A stretch of DNA of 36,962 nt from an uncultured Clostridia bacterium (GCA_944391975.1 CALXVK010000007.1:1-36962); one strand, 5' to 3'; positions 9,602 to 18,234 are shown, counted from the first letter of the stretch. The notes: generated from the sequence alone by a model not told the origin. A program made the numbers and translations.

Positions 9602-10190
9602 CTATTTAACAATGCTAATTGCAAGTCCATCTCCGAACTTCCAAAATCTGTGAATCTAACTTTTCATTTTCAACTATATCTGCAATATATTCTCTTAAAT
9701 GTCTAACAGCAGTTCTTTGTTTATGCTTGTTATAATCACTCAAAACATATCCTTTATAAAGAATATTATCAGCAATTATAACGGTACCTTTATGTGATAA
9801 TCTAATTGCTTCTTTTAAAAAAATTGGATATTTTCCCTTATTTGCATCTATAAAGATTATATCATATGTTTCATTTAAAGTAGGTAAGATATCTACTGCA
9901 TTTCCAATTATAATATTTACATTTTTCTTTATTCCAATTTTGTATATATTTTCTATAGCTTCTTGTGCCCTTTCTTCATCAAACTCAATTGTATCAATTT
10001 TTGTATTTTCTCCACTAAATCTCACAAATTGACTTGCAGAATATCCAACTGCAGTTCCAATTTCTAAAATTCTTTTTGGACTATTTTCTTCAATAATTTT
10101 TTTTATAACTTCTAAAGTATCATCCATAATAATTGGAATATGATCTTCTAAAGCTTTTTCTTTTATTTTCTCTAATTCATCTAAATTCAT
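9602..10190 (-). CDS. O-methyltransferase, SAM-dependent (YrrM-like), C-terminal CGGA shift
   Basis: A 195-residue class I methyltransferase of the catechol-O-methyltransferase-like family. The SAM motif I is ILEIGTAVGYSA, followed by IDTIEFDEERA, DIIFIDANKGKYP (metal/substrate loop) and VIIADNILYKG. The family ends with a conserved GDGLAIS strand; here the zero frame gives VRRWTCN-stop, and reading C-GGA at 9635-9632 as glycine 186 gives VGDGLAISIVK and a TAG at 9602. The start is the ATG at 10190 with GGAAG upstream; the longer frame from 10223 would begin inside the typA terminator. The methyl acceptor is unknown. In other Bacillota this family lies near tRNA-modification and peptidase U32 genes. 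Confidence 0.85.
9632..9635 (-). other. CGGA recoding site 7 (O-methyltransferase)
   Basis: TTG GAA GTT C-GGA GAT GGA. Only the last ten residues are affected, yet the +1 frame gives the family's conserved GDGLAIS end. This argues against decay, since selection would be weak there in a dead gene. Confidence 0.84.
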
Positions 10191-10202
10191 ATTCTTTCTT
10201 CC

Positions 10203-10238
10203 TTTTAAAAAACCCGCTCCCACTTAGGAGCGGGTTTT
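10203..10238 (-). terminator. Strong terminator after typA
   Basis: A perfect 12-bp stem AAAACCCGCTCC (10209-10220) with GGAGCGGGTTTT (10227-10238), a 6-base loop and a T tract on the minus strand. It separates typA from the O-methyltransferase. Confidence 0.9.
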
Positions 10239-10252
10239 CCGCTTTTTTGTTT

Positions 10253-12073
10253 TTAATTATTTGCACTTGCTCTTGCTGCTCTTTCTCTATCTTTATTATT
10301 TAAAATTTTCTTTCTTAATCTTATTGATTTTGGTGTAACTTCTACTAGTTCATCATCTTGAATAAATTCAATAGCTTTTTCTAAGCTCATTTGAATTGGT
10401 GGAACTAAACGAAGTGCATCATCTGATCCTGAAGCTCTAGTGTTTGTTAAATGTTTTTCTTTACATACATTTATTGCTAAATCTTCATTTCTTGAATTTA
10501 TACCAACTATCATTCCTTCATAAACTTCTACACCAGGCCCAATAAATAATTCTCCTTTATCTTGTGCATTATATAATCCATATGTTATTGATTTTCCGGC
10601 TTCAAATGCAACAATAGTTCCTCTTGTTCTAGCAACAACTTCTCCTTTAAATGGCTCATATCCATCGAACATATGACTCATAGTACCGTTTCCTTTTGTA
10701 TCTGTTAAGAATTCTGTTCTATATCCAATTAAACCTCTTGATGGAATCTTAAACTCAATTTTTGTATGGCCAGTTTCTGCTGGTTCCATATTTAACATTT
10801 CGCCTTTTCTTTTTCCGATTTTCTCAATTACAGTTCCAATACAATCATCTGGAACATTTACAACTAATCTTTCAATCGGTTCACATTTTACACCATTTAT
10901 TTCTTTATATATAACTTTAGGTCTTGAAACCAAAAGTTCAAATCCTTCTCTTCTCATTGTTTCAATTAGAATAGATAAATGTAATTCTCCTCTACCGCAA
11001 ACATCAAAAGAATCAGGTGATTCTGTTTCTTTAACTCTTAAACTTACATTTCTCTCTAATTCTTTAAATAATCTATCTCTTAAATGTCTTGATGTAACAA
11101 ACTGACCTTCTTTTCCAGCAAATGGTCCATTATTTACGCTAAATGTCATAGAAACTGTTGGTTCATCAATATCAACAAAAGGAATTTTCTCTGGGTGATT
11201 ATAATCACAAATTGTATCGCCAATATTTATATCAGCAACACCAGATAAAGCTACTATATCTCCAGCTGACGCACTTTCAACTTCTATTCTTTTTAATCCA
11301 TCATAAGTATATAATTTTGTAACTCTTGCTGTTTCTGTTTTATCAGCTTTGCAAATAGCAATTGGCATATTTAATTCCAATTTACCTCTTTCTATTCTTC
11401 CAATAGCAATTCTACCAACATATTCATCATATTCAATGTTTGATACTAACATTTGTGCTGGACCTTCTAAATCACAATTTGGAGCATCAATTGTATTAAT
11501 TATTGTTTCAAATAATGGTTTTAAATCTGTTCCAGGAGTATTTAAATCTAAAGTAGCTATTCCCTGTTTTCCTGATGCATAAACAACCGGAAAATCAAGC
11601 TGTTCATCATTTGCATCTAATTCTATAAATAATTCTAATACTTCATCAACAACTTTTTCTGGTCTAGCTCCTGGTCTATCAATTTTATTAATAACAACAA
11701 TTGGTTTTAAATTTAGAGCCAAAGATTTTTTTAAAACTTCTCTTGTCTGAGGCATAGCTCCTTCAAAACTGTCTACTAATAATACAACACCATCAACCAT
11801 TTTTAAAACACGTTCAACTTCTCCACCAAAATCACTATGACCTGGTGTATCAACTATATTTATTTTGCAATCGCCATAATGAACTGCTGTATTTTTTGAA
11901 AGGATAGTGATTCCTCTTTCTTTTTCCAAATCATTTGAATCCATAATTCTTTCATCCACTTGCTCATTACTTCTAAAAATTCCACTTTGTTTAAGCATAG
12001 CGTCTACTAAAGTAGTTTTTCCATGATCAACGTGTGCAATTATTGCTACATTTCTAATATTTTTGTTATTCAT
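10253..12073 (-). CDS. typA: Ribosome-associated GTPase TypA/BipA
   Basis: A 606-residue translational GTPase that binds the ribosome and affects 50S assembly and stress responses. The G domain has G1 AHVDHGKTTL (residues 13-22), G2 ERGITI, G3 DTPGH, G4 NKIDRPGA and G5 ASGKQG. EF-G-like domains II, III and V follow, then the BipA-specific C-terminal domain with SRGLIGYRTEFL. The start has TAGGAGGAAGAAATG, a very strong ribosome binding site. It has its own consensus promoter and a strong terminator, so it is monocistronic. Several CGGA strings occur here in normal frame (ATC GGA, GCC GGA), showing that CGGA as such does not break a frame. Confidence 0.96.
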   Translation of the reverse strand: MNNKNIRNVAIIAHVDHGKTTLVDAMLKQSGIFRSNEQVDERIMDSNDLEKERGITILSKNTAVHYGDCKINIVDTPGHSDFGGEVERVLKMVDGVVLLVDSFEGAMPQTREVLKKSLALNLKPIVVINKIDRPGARPEKVVDEVLELFIELDANDEQLDFPVVYASGKQGIATLDLNTPGTDLKPLFETIINTIDAPNCDLEGPAQMLVSNIEYDEYVGRIAIGRIERGKLELNMPIAICKADKTETARVTKLYTYDGLKRIEVESASAGDIVALSGVADINIGDTICDYNHPEKIPFVDIDEPTVSMTFSVNNGPFAGKEGQFVTSRHLRDRLFKELERNVSLRVKETESPDSFDVCGRGELHLSILIETMRREGFELLVSRPKVIYKEINGVKCEPIERLVVNVPDDCIGTVIEKIGKRKGEMLNMEPAETGHTKIEFKIPSRGLIGYRTEFLTDTKGNGTMSHMFDGYEPFKGEVVARTRGTIVAFEAGKSITYGLYNAQDKGELFIGPGVEVYEGMIVGINSRNEDLAINVCKEKHLTNTRASGSDDALRLVPPIQMSLEKAIEFIQDDELVEVTPKSIRLRKKILNNKDRERAARASANN

Positions 12074-12132
12074 TTCTTCCTCCTAATTTTTCTTAAACCA
12101 AAACATATTTTCTCTTAAATTTTAACTATAAT

Positions 12133-12161
12133 ATTATATAACTACTTTACATAAAAGTCAA
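12133..12161 (-). promoter_or_regulatory. typA promoter
   Basis: -35 TTGACT (12156-12161), 17-bp spacer, -10 TATAAT (12133-12138), about 60 bases upstream of typA. Confidence 0.75.
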
Positions 12162-12202
12162 CAGTTTGTATATCAATTTAGTTCATGAAAAATAGAGCTA
12201 TT

Positions 12203-13669
12203 TTAATCTCCTATTGGGGCATAATTATCTGTAACTATTGGTTTATCACTTGTAAAATCTTTTATTTCATTAGCTAATAAATTGCTGTATTCTTTCTCTT
12301 TATCATCGTTTATTTCTAAGTTTCCCTTAATTCCTACTAAAATCAAATTTTGTTCTTGGTCATATCCATAATCAGTATTTACTTGATATACTTTTACATC
12401 ATCAAACACTGCTTTATATGTACTATATTCGTATTTTATAAAATCTGATTCATCACCATCAATTGATGAAATTATATTTGTAATAACTGTTCCATTTTCA
12501 TTTAGAATATTGTAAGCTCTTTGTAAAGATTCATATGTTGTTAATTCAAATGGAGCATTTAATCCTTTAAATGCATCAATAAAAATAGAATCATATTTTT
12601 TTTCAGTATAATTTAAATAACTTCTTCCATCTTGAGTAATTAATCCCAAATTTGGATTATCGTTATCTAATCCAAATTCTTCTTCTGCAATTCTCGTCAT
12701 GGTATTATCTATTTCTACAACATCAATTGTTTTATTATCATATTTTCTTAAATAATGCATTGGATATGTATATGCTGCTCCACCTATCATTAATGTGTCT
12801 TTTGCATCTTTATCATAATATTCAAATAAATCATAAAAATATAAATACTGTGCACCCATTTCTCCAGTTTCTTGATTTATATATGATTCTAAACCAGTAT
12901 CTACTTGTAATGTTTTATATGAAATTTCATTTCCACTTATCTCTTTAACCCATATCCTACTATATTCTGAATCCACGTCTCTTATAATATCAGGATTTGC
13001 AATATTAAAAATAAATTTTCCTAACATGTTTAATCCTATAATAATTATTAATATAACTATAATTAAAAACCAATTTTTTTTTTTTTTTTTATTAAATAAA
13101 TATACAGATAAAGCCCATAATAAAATTGAACATCCTAGTATAATATTTCTTACACCAAAATTTGGTATTAATACAAATCCTGCAAAAAATGTTCCAAAAA
13201 TACTTCCTATTGTTGATAAAGATGATATTTTTCCAGAAGTTGATCCAATATTATCTAAACTATTATTTTTAATTTTTACAGCTATTGGAGATACTGTTGC
13301 TAATACAAAACTAGGTGCTCCAAATGTAACAGTTGCACATATTATAGCAACTAATACTAAATTATCTGAAAGACTTGATAAACCATCAATAAATTCAACT
13401 TCTAATATAGGAATTAAACTTGTTGCAATAGCAGAGATTAAAAGAAAATTAGATAAAATTCTTGTATCATTTTCTTTATTTTTATCTGCAATTTTTCCTC
13501 CAAACCAATATCCTAAACTCATACATATTAACATTATTCCTATAATAGTAGTCCATATTAAATTAGAACTTCCAACATAAGGAGATAAAACTCTTGCTGC
13601 TATCAATTCAAGCATCATTGTTAATGCACCACTTAAAAATACAGTTATTTCTAATTTATATTTTTTCAT
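12203..13669 (-). CDS. Membrane protein fused to a spermidine-synthase-like domain
   Basis: A 488-residue two-part protein. Residues 5-220 form about seven TM segments of the MFS-like type found in fused spermidine synthases (ELIAARVLSPYVGSS at the start). Residues 230-488 form a class I methyltransferase-fold domain of the spermidine synthase type: MIGGAAYTYP, VVEIDNTM, TQDGRSYL and YDSIFIDAF. Catalysis as an aminopropyltransferase is not certain; many such fusions have unknown substrates. A run of 17 A (coding strand, 13090-13074) encodes five lysines in the linker after the last TM segment. Start ATG at 13669 with AAGGAAAAT upstream; MgtC precedes it by 23 bp, so the two are likely one transcript. 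Confidence 0.82.
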   Translation of the reverse strand: MKKYKLEITVFLSGALTMMLELIAARVLSPYVGSSNLIWTTIIGIMLICMSLGYWFGGKIADKNKENDTRILSNFLLISAIATSLIPILEVEFIDGLSSLSDNLVLVAIICATVTFGAPSFVLATVSPIAVKIKNNSLDNIGSTSGKISSLSTIGSIFGTFFAGFVLIPNFGVRNIILGCSILLWALSVYLFNKKKKKNWFLIIVILIIIIGLNMLGKFIFNIANPDIIRDVDSEYSRIWVKEISGNEISYKTLQVDTGLESYINQETGEMGAQYLYFYDLFEYYDKDAKDTLMIGGAAYTYPMHYLRKYDNKTIDVVEIDNTMTRIAEEEFGLDNDNPNLGLITQDGRSYLNYTEKKYDSIFIDAFKGLNAPFELTTYESLQRAYNILNENGTVITNIISSIDGDESDFIKYEYSTYKAVFDDVKVYQVNTDYGYDQEQNLILVGIKGNLEINDDKEKEYSNLLANEIKDFTSDKPIVTDNYAPIGD

Positions 13670-13692
13670 ATTTTCCTTTTCCTTATTTAAAT

Positions 13693-14376
13693 TTATTCTA
13701 TTTCTAAGACCTTAGATACTCCTTGCATTGCCATTAAACTTGACATAATTTTATTTTTATTAATTTCATCTCTATATTGACCTACAATTTTTATTACACT
13801 TTCTTGATTTGATTTTTCTGTTTTTTCAAATGTAATATCCTTAATTTCTATTTTACTCTTATCTAATAAGTCTTGTATTTCTTCAATAATCTCTTTAGGA
13901 TGTTTTGATAAAATATTTAATGAAAAATTATTATAATGTTCTACTTTATCAGATATATATTTTGAATATGTAAGTACCAAATATACAACTATTGTAGCTA
14001 TGATACTTCCAACATAAAGTCCAGCACCAACACATAATCCTAAACACGCAACAACTAAAAGACTTGCAGCAGTTGTTAAACCTTTTACATTAAATCCATC
14101 TCTTAAAATAGTTCCTGCACCTAAAAATCCTATTCCAGATAAAAGCTGTGCTGGAATTCTAGTCATATCACTTCCTTTTGTTTCAAATAAGTATTCTCCG
14201 CAAATCATAGTTAAAACCCCACTCATTCCAACAAGTACATGAGTTCTAAATCCAGCCGGTTTACTTAATGCTGCACGTTCCAAACCTATGAAACCAGAAA
14301 GTATAAAAATAAGAACTAATTTTAAAATTATAGTAAATGAATCTGACTGAATAATATTTAATAAAACTTCATTCAT
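13693..14376 (-). CDS. mgtC: MgtC/SapB family membrane protein
   Basis: A 227-residue protein with four to five TM segments and the MgtC signature FIGLERAALSKPAGFRTH, then GAGTILRDG and a cytosolic C-terminal ACT-like region (about 150-227). In other bacteria MgtC proteins aid growth at low magnesium and modulate ATP synthase. The ATG at 14376 is preceded by AGGAGGT at the unusually long distance of 12 bases. A promoter (14448-14475) and the terminator of the previous gene lie just upstream. No leader RNA of the magnesium-sensing type was recognised in the short 5' region. Confidence 0.85.
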   Translation of the reverse strand: MNEVLLNIIQSDSFTIILKLVLIFILSGFIGLERAALSKPAGFRTHVLVGMSGVLTMICGEYLFETKGSDMTRIPAQLLSGIGFLGAGTILRDGFNVKGLTTAASLLVVACLGLCVGAGLYVGSIIATIVVYLVLTYSKYISDKVEHYNNFSLNILSKHPKEIIEEIQDLLDKSKIEIKDITFEKTEKSNQESVIKIVGQYRDEINKNKIMSSLMAMQGVSKVLEIE

Positions 14377-14447
14377 TTTGCACTATCTACCTCCTTTTTC
14401 AATAATAAATATATTTATATTTAAAATACTATTAATAACTATTTTAT

Positions 14448-14475
14448 TTTATACTTAATTTAATATTTAAGTCAA
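14448..14475 (-). promoter_or_regulatory. mgtC promoter
   Basis: -35 TTGACT (14470-14475) and -10 TATAAA (14448-14453) with a 16-bp spacer (or TAAAAT with 18). Confidence 0.6.
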
Positions 14476-14485
14476 TGAAAAACAT

Positions 14486-14516
14486 AAAAAAATCTCGGAT
14501 AGTCCGAGATTTTTTT
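14486..14516 (-). terminator. Terminator after the 158-residue membrane protein
   Basis: A 14-bp perfect stem with core ATCTCGGA (left) and TCCGAGAT (right), 3-base loop TAG and A/T tracts on both sides, so it could work in both directions. The CGGA inside it is non-coding. Confidence 0.85.
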
Positions 14517-14526
14517 ATCTGTATTA

Positions 14527-15003
14527 TTATTCTTCATCATCATTTTTAGAAGAATCATTACCTTTATATAAAATAGCATAAGCTGTTGTTGCTATTAATC
14601 CAAGCCAGCTTAAAAAGTATCCTGGATATAAACTAATATCATAATCATCATAATCACTGAACATACAAGCTGTTGTTGCTATTAATATTATAAAAGCTAT
14701 AATACATGGAACCAATACAAGTTTTTGATTTTTTAAATAACTAAATATTTTTCTTCCTCTTGGCCAATTAGCAGCAATTATATCACTATACATAATTGCT
14801 ATTGTTAAAAGCCATAATAGCATTACTCCTTTTCCATTATCATAAACTTCCATATATGCTGAAACAGAATCTGAACCCCAAAATTCTATTCCAACAAAAG
14901 GAATCATTAATCCAAAATAAATTAATACTAAACCAATTATTCCTAAAATTCTAGTAGTTTTCATTTTGTTTAAAATATTGTTTCCTAATTCTTTCCAATC
15001 CAT
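14527..15003 (-). CDS. Four-TM membrane protein of unknown function
   Basis: A 158-residue hydrophobic protein with four predicted TM segments (about 17-38, 57-77, 94-112 and 124-144), short loops and an acidic C-terminal tail KNDDEE. I do not recognise the family. It has its own promoter (15043-15071), a GGGGG ribosome binding site and a strong terminator, so it is probably a single-gene unit. No catalytic motif is visible. Confidence 0.75.
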   Translation of the reverse strand: MDWKELGNNILNKMKTTRILGIIGLVLIYFGLMIPFVGIEFWGSDSVSAYMEVYDNGKGVMLLWLLTIAIMYSDIIAANWPRGRKIFSYLKNQKLVLVPCIIAFIILIATTACMFSDYDDYDISLYPGYFLSWLGLIATTAYAILYKGNDSSKNDDEE

Positions 15004-15042
15004 ATTGAAACCCCCTATTAAACTAATTTTATTTACGGGAAT

Positions 15043-15071
15043 ATATTATCACAAATCTTAATTTTAGTCTA
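15043..15071 (-). promoter_or_regulatory. Promoter of the 158-residue membrane protein
   Basis: -35 TAGACT (15066-15071) and -10 TAATAT (15043-15048), 17-bp spacer. Confidence 0.5.
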
Positions 15072-15106
15072 GATTTTTTTAAAATTTATTTTATATTTTT
15101 ACAATT

Positions 15107-15589
15107 TTATCTATGATATGTTTCACCATTTGAAATTTTAAAACCTCTATAAATTTGTTCTAATAAAAAAACTCTAATTAACTGATGAGGAAATGTCATT
15201 TTAGAAAAACATATCTTTTCATTTACAATATTTAAAATTTCATTTCCTATTCCTAATGTCCCACCAATTATAAATGTAATAGAACTATTAAAATTTAACG
15301 CAATATCATCTATTTTCTTTGAAAATTCTTCAGATGTATATTCTTTTCCTTTTAAATCTAAAGCTATAATATAAGAATCCTTTTTTATTATTTTTAACAT
15401 CTTTTCAGCTTCAGTACTTTTGATTTTTTCTGCAATATTAGCATTTATTTTATCAGGTACTTTTTCATCTTGAATCTCAAAAATTTTCAAATTGCAATAT
15501 TTTGAAAGTCTTTTTGAATATTCTGAAATTGCATCCTTTAGATAATTTTCTTTAATTTTACCACAGCAAACAATATTTATTTCTAACAT
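15107..15589 (-). CDS. rlmH: 23S rRNA pseudouridine-1915 N3-methyltransferase RlmH
   Basis: A 160-residue SPOUT methyltransferase that modifies the 1915 pseudouridine of 23S rRNA on assembled ribosomes. The SAM-binding knot is visible as FIIGGTLGIG and the family C-terminus as MTFPHQLIRVFLLEQIYR...YHR. Length is typical. It lies 14 bp after the MerR/ATPase fusion gene with a GGAGAAG ribosome binding site, so it is probably cotranscribed with it, a surprising partner. Confidence 0.95.
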   Translation of the reverse strand: MLEINIVCCGKIKENYLKDAISEYSKRLSKYCNLKIFEIQDEKVPDKINANIAEKIKSTEAEKMLKIIKKDSYIIALDLKGKEYTSEEFSKKIDDIALNFNSSITFIIGGTLGIGNEILNIVNEKICFSKMTFPHQLIRVFLLEQIYRGFKISNGETYHR

Positions 15590-15603
15590 CTTCTTCTCCT
15601 AAA

Positions 15604-17808
15604 TTAAATATTTCTCCATTCATCAACTTCGAAAAAATATGATTTATCAGCGATTATAGGTTTTAAACCTTTTTCATAAACTAATAATTTATCATTACCT
15701 AAATCATCTCTTATAAATTCATTATCTAATCCTAAAAGATCACTAAAATAATCTATATCTAATTTTAGTTTTGTTCCAAGTAATAATTGTGTGTCAATAT
15801 TATTAATCATTAATCCAAAATCATCTTTATATATTTTTTCTAATTTACTTAAATTACCAGTCATCATACTGATTGATATTTTTCTAGCTCTTGCTATTTC
15901 AATATTTCTTGGCAATTCATATATATTACCAAATTTATCAACTTCATCTAGTAAAAAGTAAATCTTTTCACTTCTGTCATCATTGATTTTAAGTTTTGAT
16001 AATAATTGTGATATAAAAATATTTATATATTTTTTATCTTCTTTTCTATTTTCTTTACATATTAAAAATATTGCAATTTTTCTTTTTGAAATTTCATTAA
16101 AATCAAATTTTTCACTATAATCTCTATTTTCAGGAATTGAATTTATTACAAATGCTAATTTCATAATAGTAGTTGAAACAACACTAGAATATGTTTTTTC
16201 TGGAAAAGTTTTTAAAATTGAATAATATTTTGATATTTTAGAATCTTTAGGCATTTCGTCTAATTTCTTAAATAATTCATCTTTACTTAAACTCATTAAT
16301 TTAAAACATGTCAATAAATCTTTCTTTTCTTCTTTTTCTATAACATAATATAGAATTGCTTTCATTAAACATTTACATGATTCATTCCAAAATTCATCTT
16401 CATCATCATTTCCAACTAAAATATCTGTTAAAGTATCAATATCAAAATCGTCTTCTACATGATTTAATGGATTATATTTATAATTATCTTTACTTTCGTC
16501 ATAATTAATTGTTTTTATCATATATCCATTATTTTCTAAGTAATTATGCGTTTTTTCATAAATTTCTCCCCATGGATCAGTAACAATATAACTACCAAGC
16601 ATATTTAATATATTTGGAACAGTATATGCTGCTGATTTTCCAGCTCCACTTCCTGCTACAACTAAAACATTATTATTTCCTCTCTTATCTGAAGGTAAAT
16701 AGATATCTTTACCTAAAACAAGTCCACATTTTTCTTTACTTAAAATACTATACATTTTTTCTTTATTTTCAAATACATTTTCCATATTATAATTACCTCC
16801 TACTTTTTCTAAAACATAATATCCATTTAAAGTATTATTAAAAACATAGTCTGAATCTTTCCATTCTACAAATATATACTCATTACCATTTATACGTTTA
16901 TATTCATATTTACAAACTGTATCTAATTCTTCTAAATCAAAGATATACTTTTTTGTATATTTAGATAACCTTGGCTTTTTATTTTTAGAATATATAATTA
17001 CAGAATTATCTATTGGATTTACAGTCAATCTTTCAAGTAAAAATTCTTTTTGAGATTTTTTAAATTTATAATTAAAATTCTGACCTTTTTTTATAAAATC
17101 TACCGTATTCCAAAATCCAATCAATCTATTATCTTCTTTAAAAAAGCCATTAAATTTATCTTTTTTTCTAATATCATCTATATTATATCTATTATTATTT
17201 TCCTTTTCATATACTGCTACAATATAAGTAGACTCATCTGGATATAAGATTTCAACAAACATTAAATTATCTTTTATATTATATGGATTTTTATTTCCAT
17301 TAATATATATATAATTTTTACTCCAAGAAATAATCCAATATTTTCGACCATTTTCCATTAAATATAGTTCTTTTATTTTAAAAAACAAATTATTTTCAAA
17401 AATATGTTTTTCTGCTTCTTCTTTCGTATTAGATATTCCTATTAAGTTCCACTTTCCAATAGCATTTTCATCATTTACAAAACTTATCATCTCCTCTCCC
17501 TTTTTATTTTTTAAATTGAGCTCATTTAAAATATCGATATTTTTATTTAACTTAAATATTTTTGATTTATATTCTTCTATCTTTTCTTTTATTCTGTTTT
17601 CATCATAATTTTTTATCTCTTCAAGAGAAAAATCTAAATCTTTTAAATATAAGATTTTACTCATTTCTTCAATATTCTTTTCATCATAATATCTGTATCC
17701 TGAATATTTATCGATATAAAATGGTTTAAATAAACCCTTTTCTTCATAAAATCTTACCGTTTTTATTGAAATATTAAATATATTTGCAAATTCTCCTATT
17801 TTTAACAT
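15604..17808 (-). CDS. MerR regulator - lipocalin-like domains - VirD4/TraG-type ATPase fusion
   Basis: A 734-residue three-part protein. Residues 1-70 are a MerR winged helix (IGEFANIF, KTVRFYEEKGLF, YSGYRYY), then a coiled coil to about 105. Residues 117-222 and 229-335 are two copies of a lipocalin-like sensor module (IGKWNLIG, LIGFWNTVDFI, ending FVEWKDSDYVF...GYYVLEKV). Residues 342-734 are a type IV coupling-protein-like ATPase: Walker A GSGAGKS (386-392), IVTDPWGEIYEK, NPLNHV, and Walker B YFLLDE (617-622) followed by VDKFGNI. It lacks the N-terminal TM anchor of conjugative VirD4/TraG proteins, and no relaxase or type IV secretion genes are near. The fusion joint coincides with a GGAGGT-N9-ATG start, so a separate 393-residue ATPase is probably also made. 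rlmH follows in 14 bp. Confidence 0.82.
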   Translation of the reverse strand: MLKIGEFANIFNISIKTVRFYEEKGLFKPFYIDKYSGYRYYDEKNIEEMSKILYLKDLDFSLEEIKNYDENRIKEKIEEYKSKIFKLNKNIDILNELNLKNKKGEEMISFVNDENAIGKWNLIGISNTKEEAEKHIFENNLFFKIKELYLMENGRKYWIISWSKNYIYINGNKNPYNIKDNLMFVEILYPDESTYIVAVYEKENNNRYNIDDIRKKDKFNGFFKEDNRLIGFWNTVDFIKKGQNFNYKFKKSQKEFLLERLTVNPIDNSVIIYSKNKKPRLSKYTKKYIFDLEELDTVCKYEYKRINGNEYIFVEWKDSDYVFNNTLNGYYVLEKVGGNYNMENVFENKEKMYSILSKEKCGLVLGKDIYLPSDKRGNNNVLVVAGSGAGKSAAYTVPNILNMLGSYIVTDPWGEIYEKTHNYLENNGYMIKTINYDESKDNYKYNPLNHVEDDFDIDTLTDILVGNDDEDEFWNESCKCLMKAILYYVIEKEEKKDLLTCFKLMSLSKDELFKKLDEMPKDSKISKYYSILKTFPEKTYSSVVSTTIMKLAFVINSIPENRDYSEKFDFNEISKRKIAIFLICKENRKEDKKYINIFISQLLSKLKINDDRSEKIYFLLDEVDKFGNIYELPRNIEIARARKISISMMTGNLSKLEKIYKDDFGLMINNIDTQLLLGTKLKLDIDYFSDLLGLDNEFIRDDLGNDKLLVYEKGLKPIIADKSYFFEVDEWRNI
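16783..16800 (-). promoter_or_regulatory. Internal ribosome binding site and ATG for the ATPase part
   Basis: GGAGGT at 16800-16795, nine bases, then ATG at 16785-16783, in frame with the long gene (residue 342). The Shine-Dalgarno encodes the linker VGG. Initiation here would give a 393-residue soluble ATPase that starts MENVFENKEK. Confidence 0.7.
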
Positions 17809-17827
17809 TTTTCCTCCTTCTGATTTT

Positions 17828-17858
17828 ATTTTAAACCTTACCTTAAGGGGAGAGTCAA
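17828..17858 (-). promoter_or_regulatory. MerR-type promoter/operator
   Basis: -35 TTGACT (17853-17858) and -10 TAAAAT (17828-17833) are separated by 19 bp, longer than normal, as in MerR-family-controlled promoters. The spacer holds the CCTTAAGG dyad (841-848 of this kilobase) within CTCCCCTTAAGGTAAGG. It sits 20 bases upstream of the fusion gene, so autoregulation by its MerR head is likely. Confidence 0.8.
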
Positions 17859-17925
17859 TAGTTTTTTTAATTTATTTTATTTTATCATAAGAATATAAAA
17901 AATAAAAGGAAACAAGCAAAATAAA

Positions 17926-17956
17926 AAAGAGATTTACTAAAAAAGCAAATCTCTTT
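17926..17956 (-). terminator. Terminator after rpmE
   Basis: AAAGAGATTT (17926-17935) pairs with AAATCTCTTT (17947-17956), loop 11 bases, followed on the minus strand by TTTT. Confidence 0.8.
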
Positions 17957-17972
17957 AATATATACTTTTAAA

Positions 17973-18170
17973 CTATATACCATATTTTTTTCTAAATCTA
18001 TCAGCTCTACCACCTGTTGTATTTTGTTTTAAGCTTCCTGTCCAGTATGGGTGACATTTTGAACAAACATCAACTTTCATTTCTGGTTTTGTTGAATTTG
18101 TTTCTATAACATTTCCACAAGCACATGTAATTGTAGCTGGTCCATAGTTTGGATGTAATCCTTCTTTCAT
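17973..18170 (-). CDS. rpmE: 50S ribosomal protein L31, zinc-binding type
   Basis: A 65-residue L31 with the zinc-ligand cysteines of the C+ form: C16 and C18 in CACG, and C36 and C39 in [10 protein letters not shown], with the typical end [11 protein letters not shown]. It sits on the ribosome at the bridge between subunits. GAGGTG precedes the ATG. The small membrane protein gene lies 64 bp upstream and may share its promoter. Confidence 0.96.
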   Translation of the reverse strand: MKEGLHPNYGPATITCACGNVIETNSTKPEMKVDVCSKCHPYWTGSLKQNTTGGRADRFRKKYGI

Positions 18171-18234
18171 CTTACAAGTTCACCTCTTTCTCCTGATTTA
18201 AATTTTATCATTAAAATATAATTTTTTCCCACTT

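Noticed and set aside
10191..10223. Longer N-terminus (MGAGFLKGRKN...) for the O-methyltransferase
   Set aside because: This stretch lies inside the typA terminator stem; the ATG at 10190 has a ribosome binding site and fits the family.
13026..13580. 184-codon open frame on the plus strand
   Set aside because: It lies wholly opposite the well-supported spermidine-synthase-like gene and shows low-complexity, non-family sequence; a shadow frame.
15604..17808. Part of an integrated conjugative element
   Set aside because: No relaxase, VirB4, VirB6, integrase or attachment repeats are near, and the neighbours are housekeeping genes.
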